Assembly (NCBI GenBank): GCA_023664705.1
Contig: JAMPFE010000002.1
Span: 1 to 64,000, forward strand
Reading direction: 5' to 3'
From: Lachnospiraceae bacterium
GTDB taxonomy: Bacteria > Bacillota > Clostridia > Oscillospirales > Ruminococcaceae
DNA: 64,000 bases
This document shows, in pieces, positions 32,513-41,180 of the stretch (positions are counted from its first letter, which is position 1; every line of letters begins with the position of its first letter). Made by a program: the position numbers and the translations under genes. The notes under the pieces are model-generated. The model was not told where the DNA came from. It worked only from the letters and a program-made list of their open reading frames with translations, and ran no database searches.

Positions 32513-33892
32513 ATGGCAATGATGTGGGCGGGGAGATTTTCCAAGGAGGTCGACAGCAAGGTAAACGCTTTCAACTCCTCGATAGCGTTCGACGCGAGAA
32601 TGTACAGGCAGGATATAGCGGGCAGCATAGCTCACGCGACCATGCTCGGAGAACGGGGCATAATAAGCATGAGCGACAGTCTGGAGCTTATCGGCGGCTT
32701 GAAAGAAATTCTCGCGGATATCGAGAGCGGCAAGCTGGAATTTGACCCGAATGCCGAGGACATTCATATGTTTATCGAGGCGGAGCTTACCAAGCGGCTC
32801 GGCGATGTCGGAAAGCGCCTGCATACGTCGCGCTCGCGAAACGATCAGGTCGCGCTTGATATACGGCTGTATCTCCGCGACGAGATCGCCGAGATAAAAA
32901 AGCTTATCAAGCAGCTTATCGAAACGCTCTGCAAGCTCGCCGCCGAGCACGCCGACACCATTATGCCGGGGTATACTCACCTGCAAAGAGCGCAGCCCAT
33001 TACGTTCGGTCATCATCTGATGGCTTACGCGCAAATGCTGCTGCGCGATATCGACAGGCTGAACGATACCGAAAAGCGCATGAACGTCTGCCCTCTCGGG
33101 AGCTGCGCCCTCGCGGGAACGACCTACGATATCGACCGCGAGCGCACCTCTTCCCTGCTCGGGATGAAAAATCCCATGGCGAACTCGCTGGACGGCGTTT
33201 CCGACCGCGATTTCTGCATAGAGCTTGCGAGCGCGCTGTCAATATGTATGGTTCATCTGTCGCGCTTTTCCGAGGAAATAATTATGTGGTGCTCGTGGGA
33301 GTTCAAGTTCATCGAGCTTGACGACGCGTTCTCCACAGGCTCGTCGATAATGCCGCAGAAGAAAAACCCCGACGTGACCGAGCTTATCCGCGGAAAGACC
33401 GCGCGCGTCATCGGCGACAATATGACGCTGCTCACCATGATGAAGGGCTTGCCGCTCGCGTATAATAAGGATATGCAGGAGGACAAGGAGGCTATTTTCG
33501 ACGCTGTTGACAATATCAAGCTCTGCCTTGTGACGTTTATCCCGATGCTTGAAACCATGCGCGTTCTCAAGGACAATATGAGAGCGGCGGCGGCAAAGGG
33601 CTTTATCAACGCCACGGACTGCGCGGATTACCTCGTCAAGAAAGGTATGCCGTTTCGCACGGCGTATAAGATAACGGGCGGGCTGGTCGCGCTGTGCATT
33701 TCCAAAAACACCACGCTTGAGGAGCTGCCTATCGAGGATTACAAGCAGCAGAGCGAGCTTTTCGACAACGACGTATACGCGGCGATAAGCCTCGATACCT
33801 GCGTTAAGGAGCGCAACTCCTTTGGCGGACCCTCCCCCGAGAGCGTTCTCGGGCAGGTAAAATTTGTCAGAAGCTGTCTTGAGGGGCTGTAA
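32513..33892 (+). CDS. argH: Argininosuccinate lyase
   Basis: A 459-residue member of the fumarase/aspartase superfamily that splits argininosuccinate into arginine and fumarate. It shows MWAGRFSKEVD at the start, LHTSRSRNDQVALD, GYTHLQRAQPITFGHH, and the superfamily signature GSSIMPQKKNPD (about residues 277-288) with the catalytic Ser loop. Length is typical. CGGAGG lies 6 nt before the ATG. It is followed after 2 nt by the PfkB kinase gene. Confidence 0.98.
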   Translation: MAMMWAGRFSKEVDSKVNAFNSSIAFDARMYRQDIAGSIAHATMLGERGIISMSDSLELIGGLKEILADIESGKLEFDPNAEDIHMFIEAELTKRLGDVGKRLHTSRSRNDQVALDIRLYLRDEIAEIKKLIKQLIETLCKLAAEHADTIMPGYTHLQRAQPITFGHHLMAYAQMLLRDIDRLNDTEKRMNVCPLGSCALAGTTYDIDRERTSSLLGMKNPMANSLDGVSDRDFCIELASALSICMVHLSRFSEEIIMWCSWEFKFIELDDAFSTGSSIMPQKKNPDVTELIRGKTARVIGDNMTLLTMMKGLPLAYNKDMQEDKEAIFDAVDNIKLCLVTFIPMLETMRVLKDNMRAAAAKGFINATDCADYLVKKGMPFRTAYKITGGLVALCISKNTTLEELPIEDYKQQSELFDNDVYAAISLDTCVKERNSFGGPSPESVLGQVKFVRSCLEGL

Positions 33893-33894
33893 AT

Positions 33895-34794
33895 ATGGAA
33901 AAATATATTTATATGTACGGACAGGTAATGTCCACGGAGGCTTTTTTGCTTAAAGGCGAATTTCCCGAAGCTGACGGATATTGTGAAATAAAAGAGAAAT
34001 ATCATCACGTCGGCGGCGAAACCGGAACAGCCGCGGCGGTTCTGGCGTCTCTCGGCTGTAATGTAAAGCTCGGCGGCAGCCATATCGGCAACACGAACCG
34101 AAATATCATACGCGGCTATTTTGCCGATAAGCAAGCCGATCTGTCGGAGCTTGCCGACGAGAATTTCGACGGCATCGTCGACTATGTTCTTATAGACAAG
34201 ACCACGCGGACTTGTTTCGGCGAGTGGGAAAAGCATTTCGGACGGGAAAAGCCGTTCTATGAGCCGCCGTGCGAAGAGTCAATAAAAAACGCGGAATGCT
34301 GCGGCATAGACCCGTTTTTCCATGCCGAAATATCCGCGGAGCTTTGCCGAAAATACAACAAACCATACGCGACCATCGACTGCGCTTATGACAGCGATAT
34401 CCACAAATACTGCGCCGTAAACGCCGTATCGCATCAGCATTTGGAGAGCCGATACCCGGACAAGAGCTTTGACGAGCTTTTCAAGCTCTACACCGACGGC
34501 ACGGACGGGCTCGTGATATTCACAATGGGCGAAAAAGAGCTTATGTACGGACGAAAAGGACAGCTGCCCAAACGCTTTATGCCGTATCCCGTGGACGTTG
34601 TTTCAACGCTCGGCGCGGGCGACAGCTTTAAAGCGGGCGTTATCTATGCGCTGTTCAACAAAATGAGCGACGACGATACCGTAAAATTCGCGAGCGCGGT
34701 CGCGGGCATCGCCTGCACAAAATTTCCCATTCCGCTGAACCCTCCGACATTATCAGAGGTGAAAGCGCTTACAGAAACGAGGAACGACAAATGA
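33895..34794 (+). CDS. PfkB-family carbohydrate kinase of unknown substrate
   Basis: A 299-residue PfkB/ribokinase-family protein: the early GG motif HHVGGETGTAAAVLASLG, and the catalytic signature VVSTLGAGDSFKAGVIYALF (about 236-255) with the Asp base. The middle contains a Cys-rich patch (KNAECCGIDPFF) not usual in the family. It is set 2 nt after argH and overlaps argC by 4 nt, so it is translated with the arginine genes. None of the known arginine steps needs such a kinase. Length is standard; ribokinase-, fructokinase- or nucleoside kinase-like activity all remain possible. Confidence 0.8.
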   Translation: MEKYIYMYGQVMSTEAFLLKGEFPEADGYCEIKEKYHHVGGETGTAAAVLASLGCNVKLGGSHIGNTNRNIIRGYFADKQADLSELADENFDGIVDYVLIDKTTRTCFGEWEKHFGREKPFYEPPCEESIKNAECCGIDPFFHAEISAELCRKYNKPYATIDCAYDSDIHKYCAVNAVSHQHLESRYPDKSFDELFKLYTDGTDGLVIFTMGEKELMYGRKGQLPKRFMPYPVDVVSTLGAGDSFKAGVIYALFNKMSDDDTVKFASAVAGIACTKFPIPLNPPTLSEVKALTETRNDK

Positions 34795-35723
34795 CAAAGA
34801 TATATATTGACGGACAAGAGGGCACCACGGGGCTTAAAATTCTCGAGCGTTTCAAGGGCAGAAACGACATCGAGCTGCTTCGGATAGACGAGGACAAGCG
34901 CAAGGATAATGTCGAGCGCAAAAGGCTGATAAACTCCTCGGATTTTACGTTCCTTTGTCTGCCCGACGCTGCGGCGAGAGAGGCTGCCGCAATGGCTGAC
35001 GAGCGTGTCCGCGTGATCGACGCGTCCACCGCTCACAGAACCGACCACGCTTGGGCATACGGCTTCCCCGAACTCGGCGCGGATTTCCGCGAAAAGATAG
35101 CCAAAAGCAGCCGCGTTGCCGTTCCGGGGTGCTACGCGAGCGGCTTCGCGTCTATGGCATATCCGCTTGTAAAGCTCGGCATTATGCCCGCGGATTATCC
35201 CGTGTCGGCTCACGCGGTATCGGGCTACAGCGGCGCGGGAAAAAAGGCTATCGCGGTATACGAGAGCGCCGACCGTCCCGCCGATTTCGACAGTCCGCGG
35301 CAGTACGCGCTCACGCAGCAGCACAAGCATCTCCCCGAAATGCAGAAGATATGCGGGCTCGACTACGCTCCCGCGTTCAATCCGCTTATCTGCGGCTTTT
35401 TCAGCGGAATGGCAGTCTCCCTGCCGCTGCACACGCGGCTGCTGACGAAAAAGTATACAGCCGACGATATTCGCAAGGCGCTTGCCGAGTATTACGCAAA
35501 TTCGTTTTTCGTTAAGGTAATGCCCGAGGGCGAACCCGAGGACGGCTTTATCGGCTCGAATAATCTGAGCGGCACGAACTTTATGGAAATATTTGTAAAC
35601 GGCAATGACGAGCGGCTCATAATCTGCTCGCGGCTGGACAACTTAGGCAAGGGCGCAAGCGGCGCGGCGGTGCAGTGCCTTAACATTATGATGGGCATTG
35701 ACGAAAAAACGGGATTGATTTGA
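34791..35723 (+). CDS. argC: N-acetyl-gamma-glutamyl-phosphate reductase, short type
   Basis: A 310-residue NADP-dependent reductase. It belongs to the shorter class of ArgC (about 310 residues rather than 345), starting IYIDGQEGTTGLKILERF instead of the usual GxxGYxG. The catalytic Cys is in VPGCYASGF (about residue 115), followed by SGYSGAGKKAI and HKHLPEMQ with the His. It reduces acetylglutamyl phosphate to the semialdehyde, the step between ArgB and ArgD here. It overlaps the PfkB kinase by 4 nt and is 10 nt before argJ. Confidence 0.95.
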   Translation: MTKIYIDGQEGTTGLKILERFKGRNDIELLRIDEDKRKDNVERKRLINSSDFTFLCLPDAAAREAAAMADERVRVIDASTAHRTDHAWAYGFPELGADFREKIAKSSRVAVPGCYASGFASMAYPLVKLGIMPADYPVSAHAVSGYSGAGKKAIAVYESADRPADFDSPRQYALTQQHKHLPEMQKICGLDYAPAFNPLICGFFSGMAVSLPLHTRLLTKKYTADDIRKALAEYYANSFFVKVMPEGEPEDGFIGSNNLSGTNFMEIFVNGNDERLIICSRLDNLGKGASGAAVQCLNIMMGIDEKTGLI

Positions 35724-35733
35724 GGTATTTATT

Positions 35734-36969
35734 ATGGTAAAATTTGAGAATTATGAATTTGTCGAGGGCGGCGTTTGCGCCGCGGAGGGCTTTACCGCGG
35801 GCGGCGTTATCGCGGGGATAAAGGCGGGCAATACAACCAAGCGCGATCTCGCGATGATATACTGCTCGGAAAGGTGCAGAACTGCAGCGCTGTTCACGTC
35901 AAATAAGGTCAAGGGCGCGCCGATAATCGTCTCCAAGGAGCATTTAAACGACGGCTATGCGCAGGCGGTCATCGTGAACAGCGGCAACGCGAACACCTGC
36001 AATCCCGACGGCATCGAGATCGCCGAGGAAATGTGCGAACTTACCGCGCAGGCGCTCGGCATCAATGCGGACGACGTGCTTGTCGGTTCCACGGGCGTTA
36101 TCGGGCAGAAGCTCGACATCGAGCCTATCCGCGCTAAGATACCCGAGCTTGCCGAAGCTCTGTCCGACAAAAACAGCGGCGACGCCGTGGAGGCTATAAT
36201 GACGACCGACACGCGCAAAAAGGAGGTCGCCGTGGAGTTTGAGCTTGACGGCAAAAAGTGTCACGTCGGCGGCATCTCCAAGGGCAGCGGCATGATAAAT
36301 CCGAATATGGCGACAATGCTCGCGTTTATCACAACGGACGCCGCTATCGCGGGAGAACTGCTTGAAAAGGCGCTCCGCAAGGTAAATTACCTCACCTACA
36401 ATATGGTGAGCGTGGACGGCGACACTTCAACAAACGACACGCTGATACTGATGTCCTCGGGGCTCGCGAAGAATGCCGAGATAATCTGCGAGGACAAGAA
36501 TTACGAGATATTCGAGAACGCGCTTTACGCGGTCATGATGAACCTCGCGCGTGAGACGGCACGCGACGGAGAGGGCGCGACAAAGCTCATAGAGTGCGTC
36601 GTAAACGGCGCTCCCGGCGAAAAAGCGGCACGCGCGGCGGCAAAATCGGTCATTTCGTCAAATCTCGTCAAGGCGGCGCTGTTCGCGGCGGACGCAAACT
36701 GGGGCAGGATCCTCTGCGCGCTCGGCTACGCGGACGCGGATTTCGATATAGAAAACGTCTCCGTTGAGCTCGCGAGCGTTAAAGGCAAGCTCACGGTCTG
36801 CGCGGACGGCGTCGGCATCGCGTTCTCGGAGGAAACGGCGGCGGAAATACTCTCGGAGGATGAGATAAAGATACTGGTCGACCTGCACGACGGCGAGTAC
36901 AGCGCGGTCGCGTGGGGCTGCGATCTGACGTTCGATTACGTCAAGATAAACGCGGAATATCGGACATAA
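35734..36969 (+). CDS. argJ: Bifunctional ornithine acetyltransferase/N-acetylglutamate synthase
   Basis: A 411-residue self-cleaving enzyme that moves the acetyl group from acetylornithine to glutamate. The autoprocessing site is at Ala193-Thr194 in NPNMATMLAF; the Thr becomes the N-terminal nucleophile of the beta chain. Other family marks are VNSGNANTCNPDG, STGVIGQKLD, GISKGSGMI, SVDGDTSTNDT and a final WGCDLTFDYVKINAEYRT ending. With ArgJ the acetyl group is recycled, so no separate argE is expected, and none is present. Whether it can also use acetyl-CoA (bifunctional type) cannot be read from sequence. Confidence 0.97.
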   Translation: MVKFENYEFVEGGVCAAEGFTAGGVIAGIKAGNTTKRDLAMIYCSERCRTAALFTSNKVKGAPIIVSKEHLNDGYAQAVIVNSGNANTCNPDGIEIAEEMCELTAQALGINADDVLVGSTGVIGQKLDIEPIRAKIPELAEALSDKNSGDAVEAIMTTDTRKKEVAVEFELDGKKCHVGGISKGSGMINPNMATMLAFITTDAAIAGELLEKALRKVNYLTYNMVSVDGDTSTNDTLILMSSGLAKNAEIICEDKNYEIFENALYAVMMNLARETARDGEGATKLIECVVNGAPGEKAARAAAKSVISSNLVKAALFAADANWGRILCALGYADADFDIENVSVELASVKGKLTVCADGVGIAFSEETAAEILSEDEIKILVDLHDGEYSAVAWGCDLTFDYVKINAEYRT

Positions 36970-36979
36970 GGAGAACGTT

Positions 36980-37510
36980 ATGTGCAAATTACCGAAGCAC
37001 TTAGAAAAAATACTGCGCGTGAGCGAACACGATAAAACAACCATGAGCGGACGGATAGTCTGCGAATGCGGGTGCGAAAAATTCGGCGTAAAGTATTTCG
37101 GCGAGGAAATGAACGAGGACGGCGAAGAATATCCCGTATTGACTGCTGCCGAATTCGACGAAAAAACCGCGCTTGCCGTAAAAGCGGTGTGTGCGGAATG
37201 CGGCATGGAACGGCTGCTGTTCGATTTTGCCAAGCACGGCTACGACGGGCTTATCTGCGGCGACGGCATCAGCGTTCCCGATACGGAACTCAAAACGTTT
37301 ACGGACGGCGACGAGGACGATTTCAAGATAGAGATGACCGTTGAGTTTGACGACGAAGGGCAGTTTCTTGAAGAGATAGTCAACGACCCGCCCGAAGGCA
37401 TGAGCTTCACGCCCGACGACCGCTCGGATATATGGAGTTGGGCGGTCATCGAGCTGACGGGAGCAAAATCGGGCAAAAAAATAAAACTTGTCGATGAAGA
37501 ATTGGCATAA
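36980..37510 (+). CDS. Hypothetical protein with two short Cys motifs
   Basis: A 176-residue acidic protein I do not recognise. The N-terminal half holds CECGC (about 28-32) and CAECG (about 72-76), which could form a zinc ribbon. The C-terminal half (FKIEMTVEFDDEGQFLEEI, FTPDDRSDIWSWAVIEL) is strand-rich. AAGGAG lies 7 nt before the ATG. It sits between argJ and argB with short gaps, so it is probably co-transcribed, but no link to arginine is visible. Confidence 0.65.
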   Translation: MCKLPKHLEKILRVSEHDKTTMSGRIVCECGCEKFGVKYFGEEMNEDGEEYPVLTAAEFDEKTALAVKAVCAECGMERLLFDFAKHGYDGLICGDGISVPDTELKTFTDGDEDDFKIEMTVEFDDEGQFLEEIVNDPPEGMSFTPDDRSDIWSWAVIELTGAKSGKKIKLVDEELA

Positions 37511-37523
37511 ATGAGGTAAAGAT

Positions 37524-38378
37524 ATGCAGATAGATTATGATGTAAGAGCAAACGTGATGATAGAGGCTCTGCCCTATCTCCAGAAGTACAACGACAAGGT
37601 CGTGGTGGTGAAATACGGCGGCAATGCGATGACCAACGACAAGCTCAAGCACGCCGTTATGGAGGACATCGTTATGCTGTCGACCGTCGGGATAAAGGTC
37701 GTGCTGGTGCACGGCGGCGGTCCCGAGATAAACGATATGCTCAAGCGCGTCGGCAAGGAGAGCAAATTCGTGAACGGTCTGCGCTACACCGACGAGGAGA
37801 CCGTCGACATAGTGCAGATGGTGCTCGCGGGCAAGGTCAACAAGGACTTGGTCTCCATGCTGGAAAGCCACGGCGGCGCGGCTATCGGGCTTTGCGGTCT
37901 GGACGGAAATCTTATCGAGGCGGAGCAGCTCGACCCCGAGCTCGGGCTTGTCGGCGAAATAACCGAAGTCAACCCCAAGATCATACGGAACGCGCTTGAC
38001 AACGGCTATATCCCCGTTGTCTCCACGATAGGGCGCGGCAAGGACGGCACGGTCTACAACATAAACGCCGACACGGCGGCAGCGCGTATCGCCGCGGAAA
38101 TGGGCGCGCCCTCGCTGATACTGCTGACCGACATCAAGGGCTTGCTTGAGGACAAGGACGACGAAAACACTCTTATCCGCACCGTAGGCGTAAGCGAGGT
38201 GCCGTTCCTTAAAAAGCAGGGCATCATCACGGGCGGCATGATACCGAAGATAGACTGCTGCGTTGAGGCGGTGCGCCGCGGTGTAAAGCAAGCGAACATC
38301 ATTGACGGACGTATCCCGCACTCTATTTTGATAGAGCTGCTGACCGATCTGGGCGCGGGTACTATGATCATTGCGTGA
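37524..38378 (+). CDS. argB: Acetylglutamate kinase
   Basis: A 284-residue amino-acid kinase that phosphorylates N-acetylglutamate. Clear marks: VVKYGGNAM with the catalytic Lys, LVHGGGPEINDML, the substrate loop (FVNGLRYTDEETVDIVQMVLAGKVN), INADTAAARIAAEMGA and the end motif GGMIPKIDCC. The N-terminal helix (RANVMIEALPYLQKY) is of the kind that in arginine-sensitive enzymes takes part in hexamer formation, so feedback inhibition by arginine is likely. It overlaps the region just before argD, whose ATG lies 11 nt after the stop. Confidence 0.97.
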   Translation: MQIDYDVRANVMIEALPYLQKYNDKVVVVKYGGNAMTNDKLKHAVMEDIVMLSTVGIKVVLVHGGGPEINDMLKRVGKESKFVNGLRYTDEETVDIVQMVLAGKVNKDLVSMLESHGGAAIGLCGLDGNLIEAEQLDPELGLVGEITEVNPKIIRNALDNGYIPVVSTIGRGKDGTVYNINADTAAARIAAEMGAPSLILLTDIKGLLEDKDDENTLIRTVGVSEVPFLKKQGIITGGMIPKIDCCVEAVRRGVKQANIIDGRIPHSILIELLTDLGAGTMIIA

Positions 38379-38388
38379 GGTGAACATT

Positions 38389-39552
38389 ATGGGAACGATT
38401 GAAAACTTCAACAAATATGTAATGCACTCCTACGGCAGATACGACCTCGTTTTAGACAAGGGCGAGGGTCGCCGCGCCGAGGACGAAAACGGCAAGGAAT
38501 ACATAGATTTCGGCTCGGGCATCGGCACAAATTCGCTCGGCTACTGCAACGAGGATTGGGTGAACACCGTCTGCGAGCAGGCGCATAAGCTTCAGCACAC
38601 TTCAAACTATTACTACACGAAAGTGCAGGCGGATTTCGCGAAAACGCTCTGCGAAACGGCGGGCTATACCGATATGTTTTTCGGGAACTCGGGCGCGGAG
38701 GCTAACGAATGTGCTATCAAAATCGCGCGCAAATACAGCTTTGACAAATACGGCAAAGGACGGCATAACATTATAACTCTGGTGAACTCCTTCCATGGCA
38801 GAACGCTCTGCACGCTCTCCGCGACGGGTCAAGACGTTTTCCACAACTACTTCTTCCCTTTCGTTGAGGGCTTTATCAACGTCGAAGCGAACAATATCGA
38901 GGACTTGCGCGCTAAGCTCGACGACACGGTCTGCGCGGTGATGTTCGAGTATATTCAGGGCGAGGGCGGCGTAATGCCGCTGGAGCGGGCGTTCGTCGAC
39001 GAGATTTTCAAGCTCTGCGCCGAAAAGGACGTGCTAACGATAGCCGACGAGGTGCAGACGGGCGTCGGCAGAACGGGAAAATTCCTCGCGGGAGACAATT
39101 TCGGCCGCAAAGCGGATTTGACGACGCTTGCCAAGGGACTTGCGGGCGGCGTTCCTATCGGCGTGTGTCTGTCGGGAGATAAGTGCGCGAACGTGCTCAC
39201 TCCGGGAACGCACGGCTCGACGTTCGGCGGCAACCCAATATGCTGTGCGGGCGGGCTTGCCGTTCTGAACAAGGTGAACTCCGAGGGCTTCCTCGGCGAA
39301 GTCGCCGCTAAGGGCGCGTATATCCGCGAAAAGCTGCTGAAGATACCCGAGGTGAGCGCCGTTTCGGGAATGGGCTTGATGATCGGCATCGAGCTGAAAA
39401 CCAAATCCGCAGCGGACGTTGTAAAGGCAGCGTTGGATAAAGGCTTGCTGCTGCTGACCGCCAAGACGAAGGTGCGCCTGCTGCCGCCGCTTACTATCAC
39501 ATATGAGGAGATAGACAAGGGGCTTGCAATTCTGGCGGAGCTGCTGAAATGA
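38389..39552 (+). CDS. argD: Acetylornithine aminotransferase
   Basis: A 387-residue class III PLP-dependent transaminase. The PLP lysine is in TLAKGLAGGVPIG (about 246), preceded by DEVQTGVGRTGKFLA with the cofactor Asp; GSGIGTNSLGY is at the start and FFGNSGAEANECAIKIARKY binds the phosphate. It converts acetylglutamate semialdehyde to acetylornithine. The ATG at 38389 follows GAGGTGA; an ATG 18 nt upstream falls inside the argB end and is not preferred. It overlaps the next, broken gene by 4 nt. Confidence 0.97.
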   Translation: MGTIENFNKYVMHSYGRYDLVLDKGEGRRAEDENGKEYIDFGSGIGTNSLGYCNEDWVNTVCEQAHKLQHTSNYYYTKVQADFAKTLCETAGYTDMFFGNSGAEANECAIKIARKYSFDKYGKGRHNIITLVNSFHGRTLCTLSATGQDVFHNYFFPFVEGFINVEANNIEDLRAKLDDTVCAVMFEYIQGEGGVMPLERAFVDEIFKLCAEKDVLTIADEVQTGVGRTGKFLAGDNFGRKADLTTLAKGLAGGVPIGVCLSGDKCANVLTPGTHGSTFGGNPICCAGGLAVLNKVNSEGFLGEVAAKGAYIREKLLKIPEVSAVSGMGLMIGIELKTKSAADVVKAALDKGLLLLTAKTKVRLLPPLTITYEEIDKGLAILAELLK

Positions 39553-39763
39553 ACAAGTGGTACGACGAGGAATACGGCTTTACGATAGAGGTCGTCGCCG
39601 TATCTCACGACAACAGAACCGAGAACCACTGCCGCAACGGCGACGAAACGGGCACGGCTGCGTCAAGGATTTCGTTTGCACCGACGGAGCGGTAACGTTC
39701 AGGCTGACCGCCGAAAAGCTTGGCGGCGAAAATTTCCACACGGGCGGCTATTACAAGGATTGA
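39549..39763 (+). pseudogene. Remnant of a TIGR04076-type small protein gene
   Basis: The start ATG overlaps the argD stop (ATGA) and reads MNKWYDEEYGFTIEVVAVSH and on to CRNGDETG; the frame then breaks and the ending CTDGAVTFRLTAEKLGGENF continues in the next frame until 39763. Small proteins I know as the TIGR04076 family have this beginning and end, but with about 40 more residues between, including conserved cysteines. The middle is thus missing and the frame shifted. I infer a deletion that killed the gene. Confidence 0.6.
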
Positions 39764-39779
39764 CCGAAAGGAGCGGGCA

Positions 39780-40814
39780 ATGGCAAAGGTGATAATGACC
39801 TGCGGCAGGATATGCAGCGGCAAAAGCACTTACGCGGAGCGTCTGCGCCGCGAAAATAAAGCCGTTCTGCTCTCGATAGACGAGATAATGCTCGCGATGT
39901 TCGGGCAGCATGTCGGCGAAATGCACGACGAGTACGTTGCGCGGACGGAAAAATACCTGTTCGGCAAATCGCTGGAAATTATTGACAGCGGAATAAACGT
40001 CGTTCTCGATTGGGGCGTGTGGACAAAAGCCGAGCGCACCGAGGCTCGGGAGTTCTACCGTTCGCGCGGGATCGACTACGAGCTGCACTACATCGACGTT
40101 TCGGACGAGGTGTGGCGGGAGCGCATTGCCAAGCGGAATAATGCAATCACCGAAGGAAAAATCAACGCGTATTACGTCGACGAAAATCTGGCGCGGAAAT
40201 TCGGGGAGATTTTCGAGCCGCCGTCCGACGAGGAGATCAACGTGAGGATAAACAAGGAGGAGAATATCACGGATTTTAAGGAGGATTTGAAAAACGAACT
40301 GGTCAAAGCCGCGGGAAGCGCGTTCCAGGATCTTTTCCAAAACGGTGAGCATTACTATTACGTAACGCTCGCGACCGACGGCGCGGCGAACTGCCCGTAT
40401 ATCTCGGCGTGGTCGCGGGAGGCGTTCGAGCGCGAATTGGCGGAGGACGACGAGGCGGAGGACGTCAAATGGTCGGACGCGGATTCCCCCTACTGCGAGT
40501 GGAAGCAGGAGTGCTTCACCGAAGTCGAAAAGCTGCTCAACGCAAGGGCGGCGCTCCGGGAGAACGAGGAGGAATGCGAACTGCGGTTCTCGGCGATGGA
40601 GCAGGCGATGAAGCAGCTGGACGCGGAGGGGCTGTTCTCGAAAAATCAGCCGCGCAGCGAGGTAATGGTGCTGGTGGAGGTCGTTCCGCCGGACTATACC
40701 AACACCGAGCGCGCTTATCGGCTCAACGACAGCAATACGGAGATATTCCGGGAATGGCTGGAGGAAGCCGCCGAAGAAGAGGACGACGTGAGGATAAACA
40801 AGGAGGAGCAATAA
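39780..40814 (+). CDS. P-loop kinase (AAA_33-like) fused to a DUF4303-like domain
   Basis: A 344-residue protein. Residues 1-155 are a small kinase of the zeta-toxin/AAA_33 type: P-loop GRICSGKSTYAERL, a DEIM segment, VVLDWGVWTKAER, and a LID-like region. Residues about 160-340 look like DUF4303 (FKEDLKNELVKAAGSAF, YYYVTLATDGAANCPYISAWSRE). An identical 23-bp sequence (40240-40262 and 40786-40808) brackets the second domain, 546 bp apart and in frame, so the domain seems to have been inserted into the kinase tail. AAAGGAG precedes the ATG at 39780. The substrate is unknown; the second repeat also acts as the ribosome site for the next gene. Confidence 0.75.
   Translation: MAKVIMTCGRICSGKSTYAERLRRENKAVLLSIDEIMLAMFGQHVGEMHDEYVARTEKYLFGKSLEIIDSGINVVLDWGVWTKAERTEAREFYRSRGIDYELHYIDVSDEVWRERIAKRNNAITEGKINAYYVDENLARKFGEIFEPPSDEEINVRINKEENITDFKEDLKNELVKAAGSAFQDLFQNGEHYYYVTLATDGAANCPYISAWSREAFERELAEDDEAEDVKWSDADSPYCEWKQECFTEVEKLLNARAALRENEEECELRFSAMEQAMKQLDAEGLFSKNQPRSEVMVLVEVVPPDYTNTERAYRLNDSNTEIFREWLEEAAEEEDDVRINKEEQ
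40240..40808 (+). repeat. 23-bp direct repeat bracketing the DUF4303-like domain
   Basis: The same 23 bp, including GAGGATAAACAAGGAGGAG, occurs at 40240-40262 and 40786-40808. The distance of 546 bp is a multiple of three, so both encode VRINKEE. The second copy supplies the ribosome binding site of the cupin gene. It marks a probable insertion or duplication event. Confidence 0.85.
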
Positions 40815-41179
40815 TGGAATTCATAAAATCGACCGATATCAAAGCGCTGTCAAATCCCGGAGTGGTCTCGCGGCAGCTTTTAAATCCCGATAACTCGGAG
40901 AGCACGCGCGTTACGATAACCGAGGTACACCTCGAACCGGGAGCGAGCCAGCCGCGCCATATCCACGAAAGCTCCGAGCAGATATGGTACGCGCTGCAAG
41001 GAACGGGAAAGCTGCTGCTCGACAACGACGCCGAAAAGCCCTTCGCGGCGGGCGACGTCGTTCGTTTCGCCGACAAGGACGTTCACGGTCTGCTCAACGA
41101 CGGAGACGGGGAGTTCGTTTATGTTTCGGTAACAGCGCCGCCCATTCACTTCGGCTACGCGTACCGAAAGGAAAGCTGA
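40814..41179 (+). CDS. Small cupin-domain protein
   Basis: A 121-residue single cupin. The metal-binding pattern is EPGASQPRHIHESSEQIWYALQG (His-x-His and Glu) and later DVHGLLNDGDGEFVYVSV with the last His. It overlaps the stop of the kinase-DUF4303 gene (TAATG) and has AAGGAGGAG 6 nt upstream. Small cupins of this sort may bind a metal and act on or sense small molecules; no substrate is evident. It belongs to the run of non-arginine genes between argD and argF. Confidence 0.85.
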   Translation: MEFIKSTDIKALSNPGVVSRQLLNPDNSESTRVTITEVHLEPGASQPRHIHESSEQIWYALQGTGKLLLDNDAEKPFAAGDVVRFADKDVHGLLNDGDGEFVYVSVTAPPIHFGYAYRKES

Positions 41180-41180
41180 T

